In this document: positions 45,571 to 52,831 of the stretch, piece after piece
How the letters are laid out: the number at the start of each line of letters is the position of its first letter
Numbering within the stretch: position 1 is the first letter of the stretch
Assembly: GCA_050173345.1 (NCBI GenBank)
Contig: JBFXKW010000007.1
Coordinates: 124,001-188,000, forward strand
Reading direction: 5' to 3'
Origin: SHWC01 sp050173345
GTDB taxonomy: Bacteria; Pseudomonadota; Alphaproteobacteria; UBA828
Length of the DNA: 64,000 nucleotides
The notes under the pieces: model-generated
Databases searched by the model: none
What the model was told of the DNA's origin: nothing
What the model saw: only the letters and a program-made list of their open reading frames with translations
Translations under genes and position numbers: made by a program

Positions 45571-46029
45571 ATGGCGAAATCAGGAAAATCCAAGGCCGGC
45601 AAGACGGCCGGCGCCGAGGGCATGGCGGTCAGCCATCACGCCGGGCTGATCTACACCATGGTCCTGGTCTCGGCCGCCGACCGCGAGATGACCGACAACG
45701 AAATGGCCTCGATCGGCCAGGACGTGCTGCGCCTGCCGATCTTCCGCGACTTCGACCAGAACCGGCTGCCCAAGGTCGCGGCCGAATGCGCCGAGCTGCT
45801 CGATTCGGACGAGGGCCTCGACACCGTGCTCGAATTCATCGCCCGCTCGCTGCCCGACAGGCTGCGCGAGACGGCCTATGCGCTCGCCTGCGAGATCGCC
45901 GCCGCCGACGGCAAGGTCACCCCGGAGGAATCGCGCATCCTTGAGCTGATCCGCCACAAGCTGGAGCTCGGCCGGCTGGTCTCCGCCGCGATCGAACGCG
46001 GCGCCCGCGCCCGCGCCATGCGCCTGTGA
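45571..46029 (+). CDS. TerB-family protein
   Basis: A 152-residue helical protein matching the TerB fold associated with tellurite resistance and membrane stress: LIYTMVLVSAADREMTDNEM, then LPDRLRETAYALACEIAAADGKVTPEE with the conserved acidic A(A)DG metal-like motif appearing twice (SAADREMT and IAAADGKVT). A basic, Gly/Lys-rich N-terminus (MAKSGKSKAGKTAGAEG) precedes it. Other ter genes are missing, so it is a single-domain cytoplasmic TerB. Confidence 0.87.
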   Translation: MAKSGKSKAGKTAGAEGMAVSHHAGLIYTMVLVSAADREMTDNEMASIGQDVLRLPIFRDFDQNRLPKVAAECAELLDSDEGLDTVLEFIARSLPDRLRETAYALACEIAAADGKVTPEESRILELIRHKLELGRLVSAAIERGARARAMRL

Positions 46030-46094
46030 GACGGGGCGCCGCCGCTGGCACCCCGACCACTTCGTTGAGTATGGGACGCTTGATCCCATGGCCA

Positions 46095-46130
46095 TGTCGC
46101 TTGACAAGCGACAGGCGACATTCTAACTAT
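46095..46130 (+). promoter_or_regulatory. Promoter with embedded palindromic operator for higBA
   Basis: TTGACA (46101-46106), a 17-bp spacer and TAACTA (46124-46129) form a good promoter ending 6 bases before the higB GTG. A perfect 8-bp inverted repeat TGTCGCTT-GAC-AAGCGACA (46095-46113) straddles the -35. HigA or the HigBA complex binding there would block transcription, which fits toxin-antitoxin autoregulation. Confidence 0.65.
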
Positions 46131-46135
46131 CCGAG

Positions 46136-46414
46136 GTGATACGTTCGTTTCGGCATCGTGGCTTGAGAGCCCTTTATGAAGGGCGTAGTGATCGCCGCAT
46201 CGCGCCTGAGCATCGTGTTAAGTTGTTAGATATTCTCGCCGTGCTCGATCATAGCCGTCGTCCTCAAGACGTGGGCCTGCCCGGCTTTCGCCTCCACCCG
46301 CTGAAGGGCGAACTCAAAGGCTACTGGGCCGTTTCGGTTTCCGGAAATTGGCGTGTGGTGTTCCGGTTCGAGGACGGCGATGCCTTCGATGTGGACTATC
46401 TCGACTACCATTAG
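46136..46414 (+). CDS. higB: HigB-type RelE-family toxin
   Basis: A 92-residue ribosome-dependent mRNA interferase of the RelE superfamily, start GTG 46136. The RelE fold markers are the N-terminal MIRSFRHRGLRALYEGRS, a helical middle, and the C-terminal FRLHPLKGELKGYWAVSVSGNWRVVF strands that hold the catalytic basic residues. The toxin precedes its antitoxin, the usual HigBA order. HigA follows after 11 bases. Confidence 0.92.
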   Translation: MIRSFRHRGLRALYEGRSDRRIAPEHRVKLLDILAVLDHSRRPQDVGLPGFRLHPLKGELKGYWAVSVSGNWRVVFRFEDGDAFDVDYLDYH

Positions 46415-46425
46415 GAGAAAGTGGC

Positions 46426-46713
46426 ATGTCCCTGCGTGAACCACCGCACCCGGGCGGGATTGTGCGCCGCCAGTGCCTGGAGCCCCTTGGCCTTTCGGTC
46501 ACCAAGGCCGCGGAAGGGCTGGGGGTAACGCGGCAGGCGCTCTCCGATCTCGTGAACGAGCGAGCCGGAATCTCGGTCGATATGGCGATCCGGCTTTCGA
46601 AGGCCTTTGGTTCGAGTCCTGAAACCTGGCTCGGCTTGCAGACGGCGTATGACCTCTGGAAGGCCAGGGATCGCCAGGCGACGATCGACGTGAAGCCGTT
46701 CGTCGCCGCCTGA
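46426..46713 (+). CDS. higA: HigA antitoxin
   Basis: A 95-residue XRE-type antitoxin that neutralises HigB and represses the operon. The family entry REPPHPGGIVRRQCLEPLGLS is followed by the helix-turn-helix VTKAAEGLGVTRQALSDLVNERAG and the ISVDMAIRLSKAFGSSPETW tail. ATG 46426 has an AGGAGA ribosome site; the longer frame beginning at 46348 lies inside higB and is not used. Confidence 0.93.
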   Translation: MSLREPPHPGGIVRRQCLEPLGLSVTKAAEGLGVTRQALSDLVNERAGISVDMAIRLSKAFGSSPETWLGLQTAYDLWKARDRQATIDVKPFVAA

Positions 46714-46847
46714 CTTGGCGCTAGCGACCGCTTAACCAGACATCTCAAGCTCGCCTTAAAGCTTTTTTAAGCCGGGCGACCGAGACTCCCGCGCGAAATG
46801 CAGGGGTCGGCTTGCGCCGGCCCCGTGCCGAGACGCGACGGGAGCCC

Positions 46848-47264
46848 ATGGACGTCAGCAAGCTGCCCCTGTTCCAGGCCATGGCCGAGCGCATGCATTG
46901 GCTCGGGCAGCGCCAGCACGTGCTCGCGCAGAACATCGCCAACCTGAACACGCCGGGCTATCGCGCCGCGGACCTGAAGGAATCCGATTTCGCCGCCATG
47001 GTCGGCCGCGCCGGCCGGAAGATCGCGCTCGCCTCGACCTCGGGTGCCGCGCTCGGCAGCGGCGGCGGGCTCGGCGGCAGGCGGAGCTACGACGTGGTGC
47101 GCGACGAGACGCCGGCCGAGACCACGCCCTCCGGCAACGGCGTGATGCTGGAAGACCAGCTCGGCAAGGTGGCTGATACCCAGGCCAACTATCAGACCGT
47201 CATCGGCCTCTACCGCAAGCATCTCGCGCTGATCAAGATGGCGATCGGCGGGCCGGCGCGCTGA
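46848..47264 (+). CDS. flgB: Flagellar basal-body rod protein FlgB
   Basis: A proximal rod subunit. The 138-residue product has the rod-protein N-terminal helix with QRQHVLAQNIANLNTPGYRAADL and a C-terminal helix ending NYQTVIGLYRKHLALIKMAI. It is the first gene of a plus-strand run flgB-flgC-fliE-fliQ-fliR-flhB-cckA. The 134-base gap upstream shows an AT-rich CTTAAA/TTTAAG hairpin and no confident sigma-54 or sigma-28 site. Confidence 0.95.
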   Translation: MDVSKLPLFQAMAERMHWLGQRQHVLAQNIANLNTPGYRAADLKESDFAAMVGRAGRKIALASTSGAALGSGGGLGGRRSYDVVRDETPAETTPSGNGVMLEDQLGKVADTQANYQTVIGLYRKHLALIKMAIGGPAR

Positions 47265-47275
47265 GGAACGCCAGC

Positions 47276-47683
47276 ATGGACATCAGCAAGATCCTCGACG
47301 TCTCCTCCTCCGGCATGCGCGCGCAGGGCGAGCGCATGCGCGTGATAGCGGAGAACATGGCGAACGCCAACTCGACGGCCAAGGAGCCCGGCGGCGAGCC
47401 CTATCGGCGCAAGATCGTGACGTTCCGCAGCGTGCTCGACCGCGAGGCCGGCATCGAGCGGGTCGAGGTCGATCGCGTGCAGGGCGACCAGCGCCCGTTC
47501 GGCCGGCGCTTCGATCCCGGCCACCCGGCCGCGGACGCCAGCGGCTACGTGCTCACGCCGAACGTGAATTCGCTGATCGAGATGGTCGACATGCGCGAGG
47601 CGCAGCGCAGCTACGAGGCCAATCTCAGCATGGTCGCCGTGGCCAAGGACATGCTCAGGCGCACCATCGAGCTGCTGAACTAG
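47276..47683 (+). CDS. flgC: Flagellar basal-body rod protein FlgC
   Basis: A proximal rod subunit of 135 residues with the rod motif SSGMRAQGERMRVIAENMANANST at the N-terminus and the ANLSMVAVAKDMLRRTIELLN C-terminal helix; YVLTPNVNSLIEMVDMREAQRSYEAN contains the family's NVN and MREA segments. It follows flgB by 11 bases. Confidence 0.95.
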   Translation: MDISKILDVSSSGMRAQGERMRVIAENMANANSTAKEPGGEPYRRKIVTFRSVLDREAGIERVEVDRVQGDQRPFGRRFDPGHPAADASGYVLTPNVNSLIEMVDMREAQRSYEANLSMVAVAKDMLRRTIELLN

Positions 47684-47735
47684 GGATGCGGCTGCGCCGG
47701 CAGGCGCCGCATCGACAAGGCGGGGAAGTGAAGAC

Positions 47736-48056
47736 ATGGACGTGAAGGCAGCCAATGCCGCGATGGCCTATGCCGCGCGGCTCAGCCGGCCGGATGCCGC
47801 GGCCAAGAGCGCGGTCGAGACGCGCGCGGCGAACCAGAGCGACGGCTTTGCCGGGATGGTCAAGTCGGCGCTCGACGACACCGCCGCGACCCTCAAGAAG
47901 AGCGAGGCGCTGACCAACCAGGCGCTGGTCAACCCGGCCGATCTCGGCGAGGTGGTGACCGCCGTCGCCAGCGCCGAGGTGACGCTGCAGACCGTGGTCG
48001 CGGTGCGCGACCGGGTCGTGCAGGCCTATCAGGACATCCTCAGGATGCCGATCTGA
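47736..48056 (+). CDS. fliE: Flagellar hook-basal body protein FliE
   Basis: Links the MS ring to the rod. The 106-residue product ends with the family helix region VVTAVASAEVTLQTVVAVRDRVVQAYQDILRMPI, and the middle ALDDTAATLKKSEALTNQAL is also typical. It lies between flgC and fliQ with 52- and 10-base gaps. Confidence 0.9.
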   Translation: MDVKAANAAMAYAARLSRPDAAAKSAVETRAANQSDGFAGMVKSALDDTAATLKKSEALTNQALVNPADLGEVVTAVASAEVTLQTVVAVRDRVVQAYQDILRMPI

Positions 48057-48066
48057 GGCCGCCACC

Positions 48067-48333
48067 ATGGAAGCGCCCGAGGTTCTCGAGATCGGCCAGA
48101 GCGCGCTCTGGATGACGCTGCAGATCGGCGCCCCGGTGATGATCGTGGCGCTCGGGGTCGGCCTCGTCATCTCGCTGTTCCAGGCGCTCACCCAAATCCA
48201 GGAGATGACGCTCACCTTCGTGCCGAAGATCGTCGCGATCTTCGCCGCGCTCCTTCTGTTCCTGCCGTTCATGCTGTCGTCGCTGACCGGCTTCACGCAG
48301 GGCCTGTTCGGTCGCATCGCGAGCGGGGGATGA
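48067..48333 (+). CDS. fliQ: Flagellar export protein FliQ
   Basis: A small inner-membrane subunit of the export gate. The 88-residue product has two membrane helices (ALWMTLQIGAPVMIVALGVGL-like and KIVAIFAALLLFLPFMLSSL), and the VISLFQALTQIQEMTLTFVPK loop is diagnostic. Confidence 0.95.
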   Translation: MEAPEVLEIGQSALWMTLQIGAPVMIVALGVGLVISLFQALTQIQEMTLTFVPKIVAIFAALLLFLPFMLSSLTGFTQGLFGRIASGG

Positions 48334-48339
48334 CCCGCC

Positions 48340-49101
48340 GTGCTTGCCGCGTTCCTCCAGGGCGAGCTGTTCGGCTACTTCCTGGTATTCGCGCGCCTCG
48401 GCGCGGCGATCATGCTGCTGCCGGGCTTCGGCGAATCCTTCGTCTCGCCGCGCATTCGTCTCCTGCTGGCGCTCGCCGTCACCTTTGCCGTGATGCCGAT
48501 CGTGGCCGACAGCCTGCCGGCCATGCCGGAGCAGGTGCTCGGGCTCTTCGTCCTCCTGTTCGGCGAAATCCTGATCGGCCTCTTCATCGGCACGCTCGCG
48601 CGCATCCTGCTCGGCGTGCTGCAGAGCGCGGGCGCCCTGATCGCCAACTTCACCAGCCTCGGCGCGGCCCAGGTGCTCGACCCGGCGAGCGCAACGCCCA
48701 GCACGCTGCCCGGCAATTTCCTGACCATCCTCGCGCTGGTGCTCATCTTCGCGACCAACCTGCACCACCTGATGCTGGCCGCGCTGGTCGATTCCTATGC
48801 GAGCTTCCCGCCCGGCAGCGCGCCGCCGCTCGACGACTTCGCCGAGGCCGCGAGCCAGCTCGTCGCGCAGGGCTTCGGCCTGGCGTTCCAGCTCGCCGCG
48901 CCGCTCCTGGTCGTGACGCTCGTCATGCAGATCGGGCTCGGCCTGCTCGCGCGCCTGATGCCGCAGATGCAGGTCTTCTTCGTCGCCATGCCGCTCCAGA
49001 TCCTGCTCGGCTTCGCCATCGTCGCGGTGACGCTGGGGGCGGCGATGCGCTGGTATCTCGACCGCTTTGCCGAGCCCTTCGCATTGTTCGGCGCAGGCTG
49101 A
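48340..49101 (+). CDS. fliR: Flagellar biosynthetic protein FliR
   Basis: An export-gate subunit with about six membrane helices, 253 residues, start GTG 48340. Typical elements are FLVFARLGAAIMLLPGFGESFVSPRIRLLLALAVTF-like N-terminal sequence and FFVAMPLQILLGFAIVAVTL near the C-terminus. It follows fliQ by 6 bases and precedes flhB by 3. Confidence 0.95.
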   Translation: MLAAFLQGELFGYFLVFARLGAAIMLLPGFGESFVSPRIRLLLALAVTFAVMPIVADSLPAMPEQVLGLFVLLFGEILIGLFIGTLARILLGVLQSAGALIANFTSLGAAQVLDPASATPSTLPGNFLTILALVLIFATNLHHLMLAALVDSYASFPPGSAPPLDDFAEAASQLVAQGFGLAFQLAAPLLVVTLVMQIGLGLLARLMPQMQVFFVAMPLQILLGFAIVAVTLGAAMRWYLDRFAEPFALFGAG

Positions 49102-49104
49102 GCC

Positions 49105-50193
49105 ATGGCCGACGACAAGGACGACTCGCAAAAAACCGAAGAGCCGACACCGAAACGGCTGGACGATGCCCGCAAGAAGGGCCAGGTCGCCCAGTCGCGC
49201 GAGGTGTCGAGCTGGCTCATGCTGCTCACGGTGGCGATCATCGTGGTGGCGCTCGCGCCCGGCATCATGAGCGATCTCGGCCATGTCCTGCTGCCCTTCA
49301 TCGAGCGCCCGCACACCTTGAGCGTCGGCTCCGACGGCATCATCGAAGGGCCGGGGCTCGCCCTGAGCTCGGTCCTCATGCCGCTCGCGGTTCCCTTCGC
49401 GCTGCTTGTCGTGGCGGCGCTCGCCACCGGGTTCCTGCAGCACGGCTTCCTGATCTCGGCCGAATCGCTCAAGCCCGATTTCAGCAAGATCTCGCCGCTC
49501 AAGGGCCTCGAGCGGATGTTCTCGAGCCGCTCGCTGGCCGAGTTCGCGAAGGGCATCCTCAAGCTCGTCGTGGTCTCGGGTGTCGGCATCGTGGCGATCT
49601 GGCCCGAGATCGACACCATCGAGCGGCTCGTCGCCATGGGCACCGCCGGCGTTCTCGACGAGCTGCACCGCCTGGTGATGCGCCTCCTGATCGGGGTATG
49701 CGCCATCCTCGCGGCGATCGCGGCGCTCGACTATTTCTACCAGCGCATGCAGCACCTCAAGCAGCTCCGCATGAGCCGCGAGGAGGTGCGCGAGGAATAC
49801 AAGCAGACCGAGGGCGACCCGCACGTCAAGGCGCGCATCCGCCAGCTCCGCCAGGAACGCGCGCGCCGGCGCATGATGGCGGCGGTGCCGAGTGCCGACG
49901 TGGTGATCACCAACCCGACCCACTTCGCCGTCGCGCTCAAATACGAGCAGGCGACCATGAGCGCGCCCCGCGTCGTCGCCAAGGGCGTGGACCTCATCGC
50001 GCACCGCATCCGCGAGGTCGCCAAGGCGAACGAGGTGCCGATCGTCGAGAACCCGCCGCTCGCCCGCGCGCTCTACGCCACGGTCGAGCTCGATGCCGAA
50101 ATCCCCGGCGAGCACTACAAGGCGATCGCCGAAATCATCGGCTATGTCTGGCGCCTAAAAGGAAAGATGAAGCCCCATGCCGCGCCTAACTGA
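49105..50193 (+). CDS. flhB: Flagellar export switch protein FlhB
   Basis: The inner-membrane export-switch protein that autocleaves to change substrate class. The 362-residue product starts MADDKDDSQKTEEPTPKRLDDARKKGQ-like, has four membrane helices, and the cytoplasmic NPTH autocleavage motif is visible in VVITNPTHFAVALKYE. It ends 77 bases before the chosen cckA start. Confidence 0.96.
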   Translation: MADDKDDSQKTEEPTPKRLDDARKKGQVAQSREVSSWLMLLTVAIIVVALAPGIMSDLGHVLLPFIERPHTLSVGSDGIIEGPGLALSSVLMPLAVPFALLVVAALATGFLQHGFLISAESLKPDFSKISPLKGLERMFSSRSLAEFAKGILKLVVVSGVGIVAIWPEIDTIERLVAMGTAGVLDELHRLVMRLLIGVCAILAAIAALDYFYQRMQHLKQLRMSREEVREEYKQTEGDPHVKARIRQLRQERARRRMMAAVPSADVVITNPTHFAVALKYEQATMSAPRVVAKGVDLIAHRIREVAKANEVPIVENPPLARALYATVELDAEIPGEHYKAIAEIIGYVWRLKGKMKPHAAPN

Positions 50194-50269
50194 GCGAAGC
50201 CTCTACTTGCCGCAAGGCCTCGGGCCGGCTAACGATTTGCGGAAGATCGGAGCCGAGGGCCATACCGCC

Positions 50270-52690
50270 ATGCGATCGTTTCTTGGCCGCAACCTTTCCG
50301 GCAGTCGGGCGATCCCTTGGTGCGGCGTGGCGGCCGCGCTCGCCGCCGTGCTCGCCGCCATCGGCCTTGCCGTCCCGGCGCTCGGCACGCTCGGCTGGAT
50401 CGGCGTCGCGAGCGCCGCGGCGGCGGCGGCCATCAGCTTCTTCGCGCGGCGGCGCCCGGCGGGCGGCGCCGAGGCGGCGTACCTCGCCGACGTGCTCGCG
50501 GGCGGCGAGGTCGGCTGGTACGTCGCCGGGACGGGCCGGCGCGAGCCCTACGTCAACGCGGCGTTCCGGCGGCTGCTCGAGCTCGACGATGCCGCGGCGG
50601 CGCCGGACCCGGCGTCGCTGCTAGCCGGGGCCCATGCGCGGCCGTCGGGCGAGGTCGTGGTCGACGTGCCGCTGCGCAGCGGCGCGGCGCGGCGGCTCGC
50701 CTTCCGCGCGGAAGCCGGTGCGGCGAACGAGCCGTCTGACCTGCGGATCTGGTCGGTGCGCGACGCCGCGGACGAGCCGGACATCTTCGATCGCCGGCTC
50801 GCCACCTATCTGGTCTCGACGCTCGATGCGGCGCCGGTCGGGCTGTTCGCGGCTGATGCCGAGGGGCGCTTCACCTTCGCGAACGAGACGCTCGGCAAGC
50901 TGCTCGGCGTGCCGCGGCGATCGCTGCTGGGCGGCGGCGCGGCCTTCGCCGATTTCGTCGCACGGACCGACGCCGGCAGCGCGCGCGGCGAGCTTTCGGG
51001 CGAATCGGAGAGCCTCGTGTTCGACCGTCCGGTCGAGCTGCGCCGCGGCGACGGCGGCACCACGGCCGCCTCGCTCAGCCTCTGCGCCGTCGGGCCGGGC
51101 GGCGACGGCCCCGTGATCGGCCTGGTGCGCGAGGTGGGCGCGAGCGAGGCGGGCAAGAGCTTCGAGGCGGTCGAGCGCCTGAGGGCGCTGTTCGAGAACG
51201 CCCCGATCGGCATCGCGCTGCTCGACCGCGACGGCGTGGTCGTCGAATGCAACGCGGCCGTGGCGCAGCTGCTCACGCCCGAGGGCGGCAGCCCGGTCGG
51301 CTCTCGCCTCTCGGACCTGCTCGACGAGCCCGACCGCAACGAGGTGAGCGCCGCGCTCGCCGCCATCCTGATCGGCGAGCGGCGGCGCATGCCGCTCGAG
51401 GTGAGGCCGAAGCATCGCGGCGACGCGGTCGCCGCCGTGTTCGCGAGCCGGATCGAGGAGCGCGATGGCGCCGTGCAGGGCCTCATGCTGCACATGATCG
51501 ACACCACCGAGCAGAAGAACCTCGAGCTGCAATTCGCCCAGGCGCAGAAGATGCAGGCGATCGGCCAGCTCGCGGGCGGCATCGCGCACGACTTCAACAA
51601 CCTGCTGACCGCGATCATCGGATTCTGCGACCTGCTCCTGATGCGCCACCAGGCCGGCGATCATTCATTTGCCGACATCATGCAGATCAAGCAGAATGCG
51701 AGCCGTGCCGCCAACCTGGTGCGCCAGCTCCTCGCCTTCTCGCGCCAGCAGACCTTGAAGCCGACCGTGCTCTCAGTCACCGACGTGCTCGCCGAGCTCT
51801 CCAACCTGATCCGCCGCCTGATCGGCGAGTCGATCGAGCTCAAGGTCGTGCATGGCCGCGACGTCGGCTTCATCAAGGCGGACCAGGGCCAGCTCGAACA
51901 GGTGATCGTCAATCTCGCGGTGAACGCGCGCGACGCCATGCCCGAAGGCGGCGTGCTCACCGTGCGCACGCGGAACGTCAGCCGCACCGAGTCCGTGACC
52001 ATGGGGCACGAGCTGCTGCCGGCCGGCGAGTACGTGCTGCTCGAGGTCTCGGATACCGGCGTCGGCATTCCGAAGGAGCATCTCGGCAAGATCTTCGAGC
52101 CGTTCTTCACGACCAAGGGCGTCGGCGCCGGCACCGGGCTCGGGCTCTCGACCGTCTACGGCATCATCAAGCAGTTCGGCGGCTACATCTTCTGCGACAG
52201 CCAGGTGCAGAGCGGCACCGCGTTCTCGATCTTCCTGCCGCGGCACCACGACGTCCGCCCCGAGGTCGCGCTGCCGTCCGCGGCCGGCGAGCGCGCCAAC
52301 GATTCGGTGGACCTCACCGGGCGCGGCACCATCCTGCTCGTCGAGGACGAGGCGCCGGTGCGCATGTTCGGCGCCCGCGCGCTGCGCAACAAGGGCTACA
52401 CCGTGCTCGAGGCCGACAGCGGCGAGGCCGCGCTCGAGGTGATCAACGCCGCGCGGCAGACGATCGACCTCCTGATCACCGACGTGGTGATGCCGCGCAT
52501 GGACGGCCCGACCCTGACCAAGCAGGTGCGCTCGCGCCTGCCGACGCTCAAGGTCATCTACATCTCGGGCTATGCGGAGGACGCCTTCCGCTCCAGCATC
52601 GGCGCCGACATTAACTTCCTGCCCAAGCCGTTCAGCCTGCGCCAGCTCGCCACCAAGGTCAAAGAGGTGATGACCGACACCGCGGCCTAG
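50270..52690 (+). CDS. cckA: Cell-cycle hybrid histidine kinase CckA
   Basis: Membrane-bound kinase/phosphatase that drives the ChpT-CtrA phosphorelay, controlling cell-cycle and flagellar genes. The 806-residue product has two N-terminal membrane helices, PAS domains (approximately residues 180-290 and 300-410), a HisKA domain with the phosphorylated histidine in GGIAHDFNNLLTAIIG near residue 440, an ATPase domain with NLAVNARDAMPEGG, DTGVGIPKEHLGKIFEPFFTTK and GTGLGLSTVYGI, and a receiver with the acceptor aspartate in LLITDVVMPRMDG (near 736). It lies directly behind flhB, as in other alphaproteobacteria. ATG 50270 follows a GAGGG ribosome site; ATG 50177 inside flhB is an alternative. Confidence 0.93.
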   Translation: MRSFLGRNLSGSRAIPWCGVAAALAAVLAAIGLAVPALGTLGWIGVASAAAAAAISFFARRRPAGGAEAAYLADVLAGGEVGWYVAGTGRREPYVNAAFRRLLELDDAAAAPDPASLLAGAHARPSGEVVVDVPLRSGAARRLAFRAEAGAANEPSDLRIWSVRDAADEPDIFDRRLATYLVSTLDAAPVGLFAADAEGRFTFANETLGKLLGVPRRSLLGGGAAFADFVARTDAGSARGELSGESESLVFDRPVELRRGDGGTTAASLSLCAVGPGGDGPVIGLVREVGASEAGKSFEAVERLRALFENAPIGIALLDRDGVVVECNAAVAQLLTPEGGSPVGSRLSDLLDEPDRNEVSAALAAILIGERRRMPLEVRPKHRGDAVAAVFASRIEERDGAVQGLMLHMIDTTEQKNLELQFAQAQKMQAIGQLAGGIAHDFNNLLTAIIGFCDLLLMRHQAGDHSFADIMQIKQNASRAANLVRQLLAFSRQQTLKPTVLSVTDVLAELSNLIRRLIGESIELKVVHGRDVGFIKADQGQLEQVIVNLAVNARDAMPEGGVLTVRTRNVSRTESVTMGHELLPAGEYVLLEVSDTGVGIPKEHLGKIFEPFFTTKGVGAGTGLGLSTVYGIIKQFGGYIFCDSQVQSGTAFSIFLPRHHDVRPEVALPSAAGERANDSVDLTGRGTILLVEDEAPVRMFGARALRNKGYTVLEADSGEAALEVINAARQTIDLLITDVVMPRMDGPTLTKQVRSRLPTLKVIYISGYAEDAFRSSIGADINFLPKPFSLRQLATKVKEVMTDTAA

Positions 52691-52692
52691 TA

Positions 52693-52727
52693 CCAAGCCT
52701 CGATGAGTTCAGCTCGTCGAGGCTTGG
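52693..52727 (+). terminator. Strong 15-bp hairpin after cckA
   Basis: CCAAGCCTCGATGAG, TTCAG, CTCGTCGAGGCTTGG form a near-perfect 15-bp stem (one G-U pair) three bases after the cckA stop. No T-run follows, but its position makes it the likely end of the flagellar/cckA transcript. Confidence 0.6.
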
Positions 52728-52744
52728 CCGGCGCGACCGCGCCG

Positions 52745-52760
52745 CGCCGCTTATGCGGCG
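52745..52760. terminator. Short hairpin in the cckA-lssY gap
   Basis: CGCCGC, TTAT and GCGGCG form a 6-bp stem followed by AAAG. It may reinforce termination between these convergent genes. Confidence 0.3.
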
Positions 52761-52801
52761 AAAGCCAAGCGCGCGGATGCGCGCGCCCGGCGATTGAGGG
52801 C

Positions 52802-52831
52802 GTCCCGATGATCGGGTTCGATCATCGGGAC
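52802..52831 (-). terminator. 13-bp hairpin over the stop codon of the DedA/LssY gene
   Basis: GTCCCGATGATCG, GGTT and CGATCATCGGGAC form a perfect stem that spans the stop codon (52822-52824) of the minus-strand gene. It is the likely terminator of that gene. Confidence 0.5.

Noticed and set aside
42620..45571. 983-residue open frame antisense to the helicase
   Set aside because: Arg/Ala-rich shadow frame produced by high GC, without any recognisable domain; the plus-strand helicase has clear motifs.
46611..46622. tRNA T-loop-like string GGTTCGAGTCC
   Set aside because: It lies within higA coding sequence and no tRNA fold exists around it.
48040..50115. 691-residue open frame antisense to fliQ-fliR-flhB
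   Set aside because: Highly charged shadow frame over three well-supported flagellar genes.
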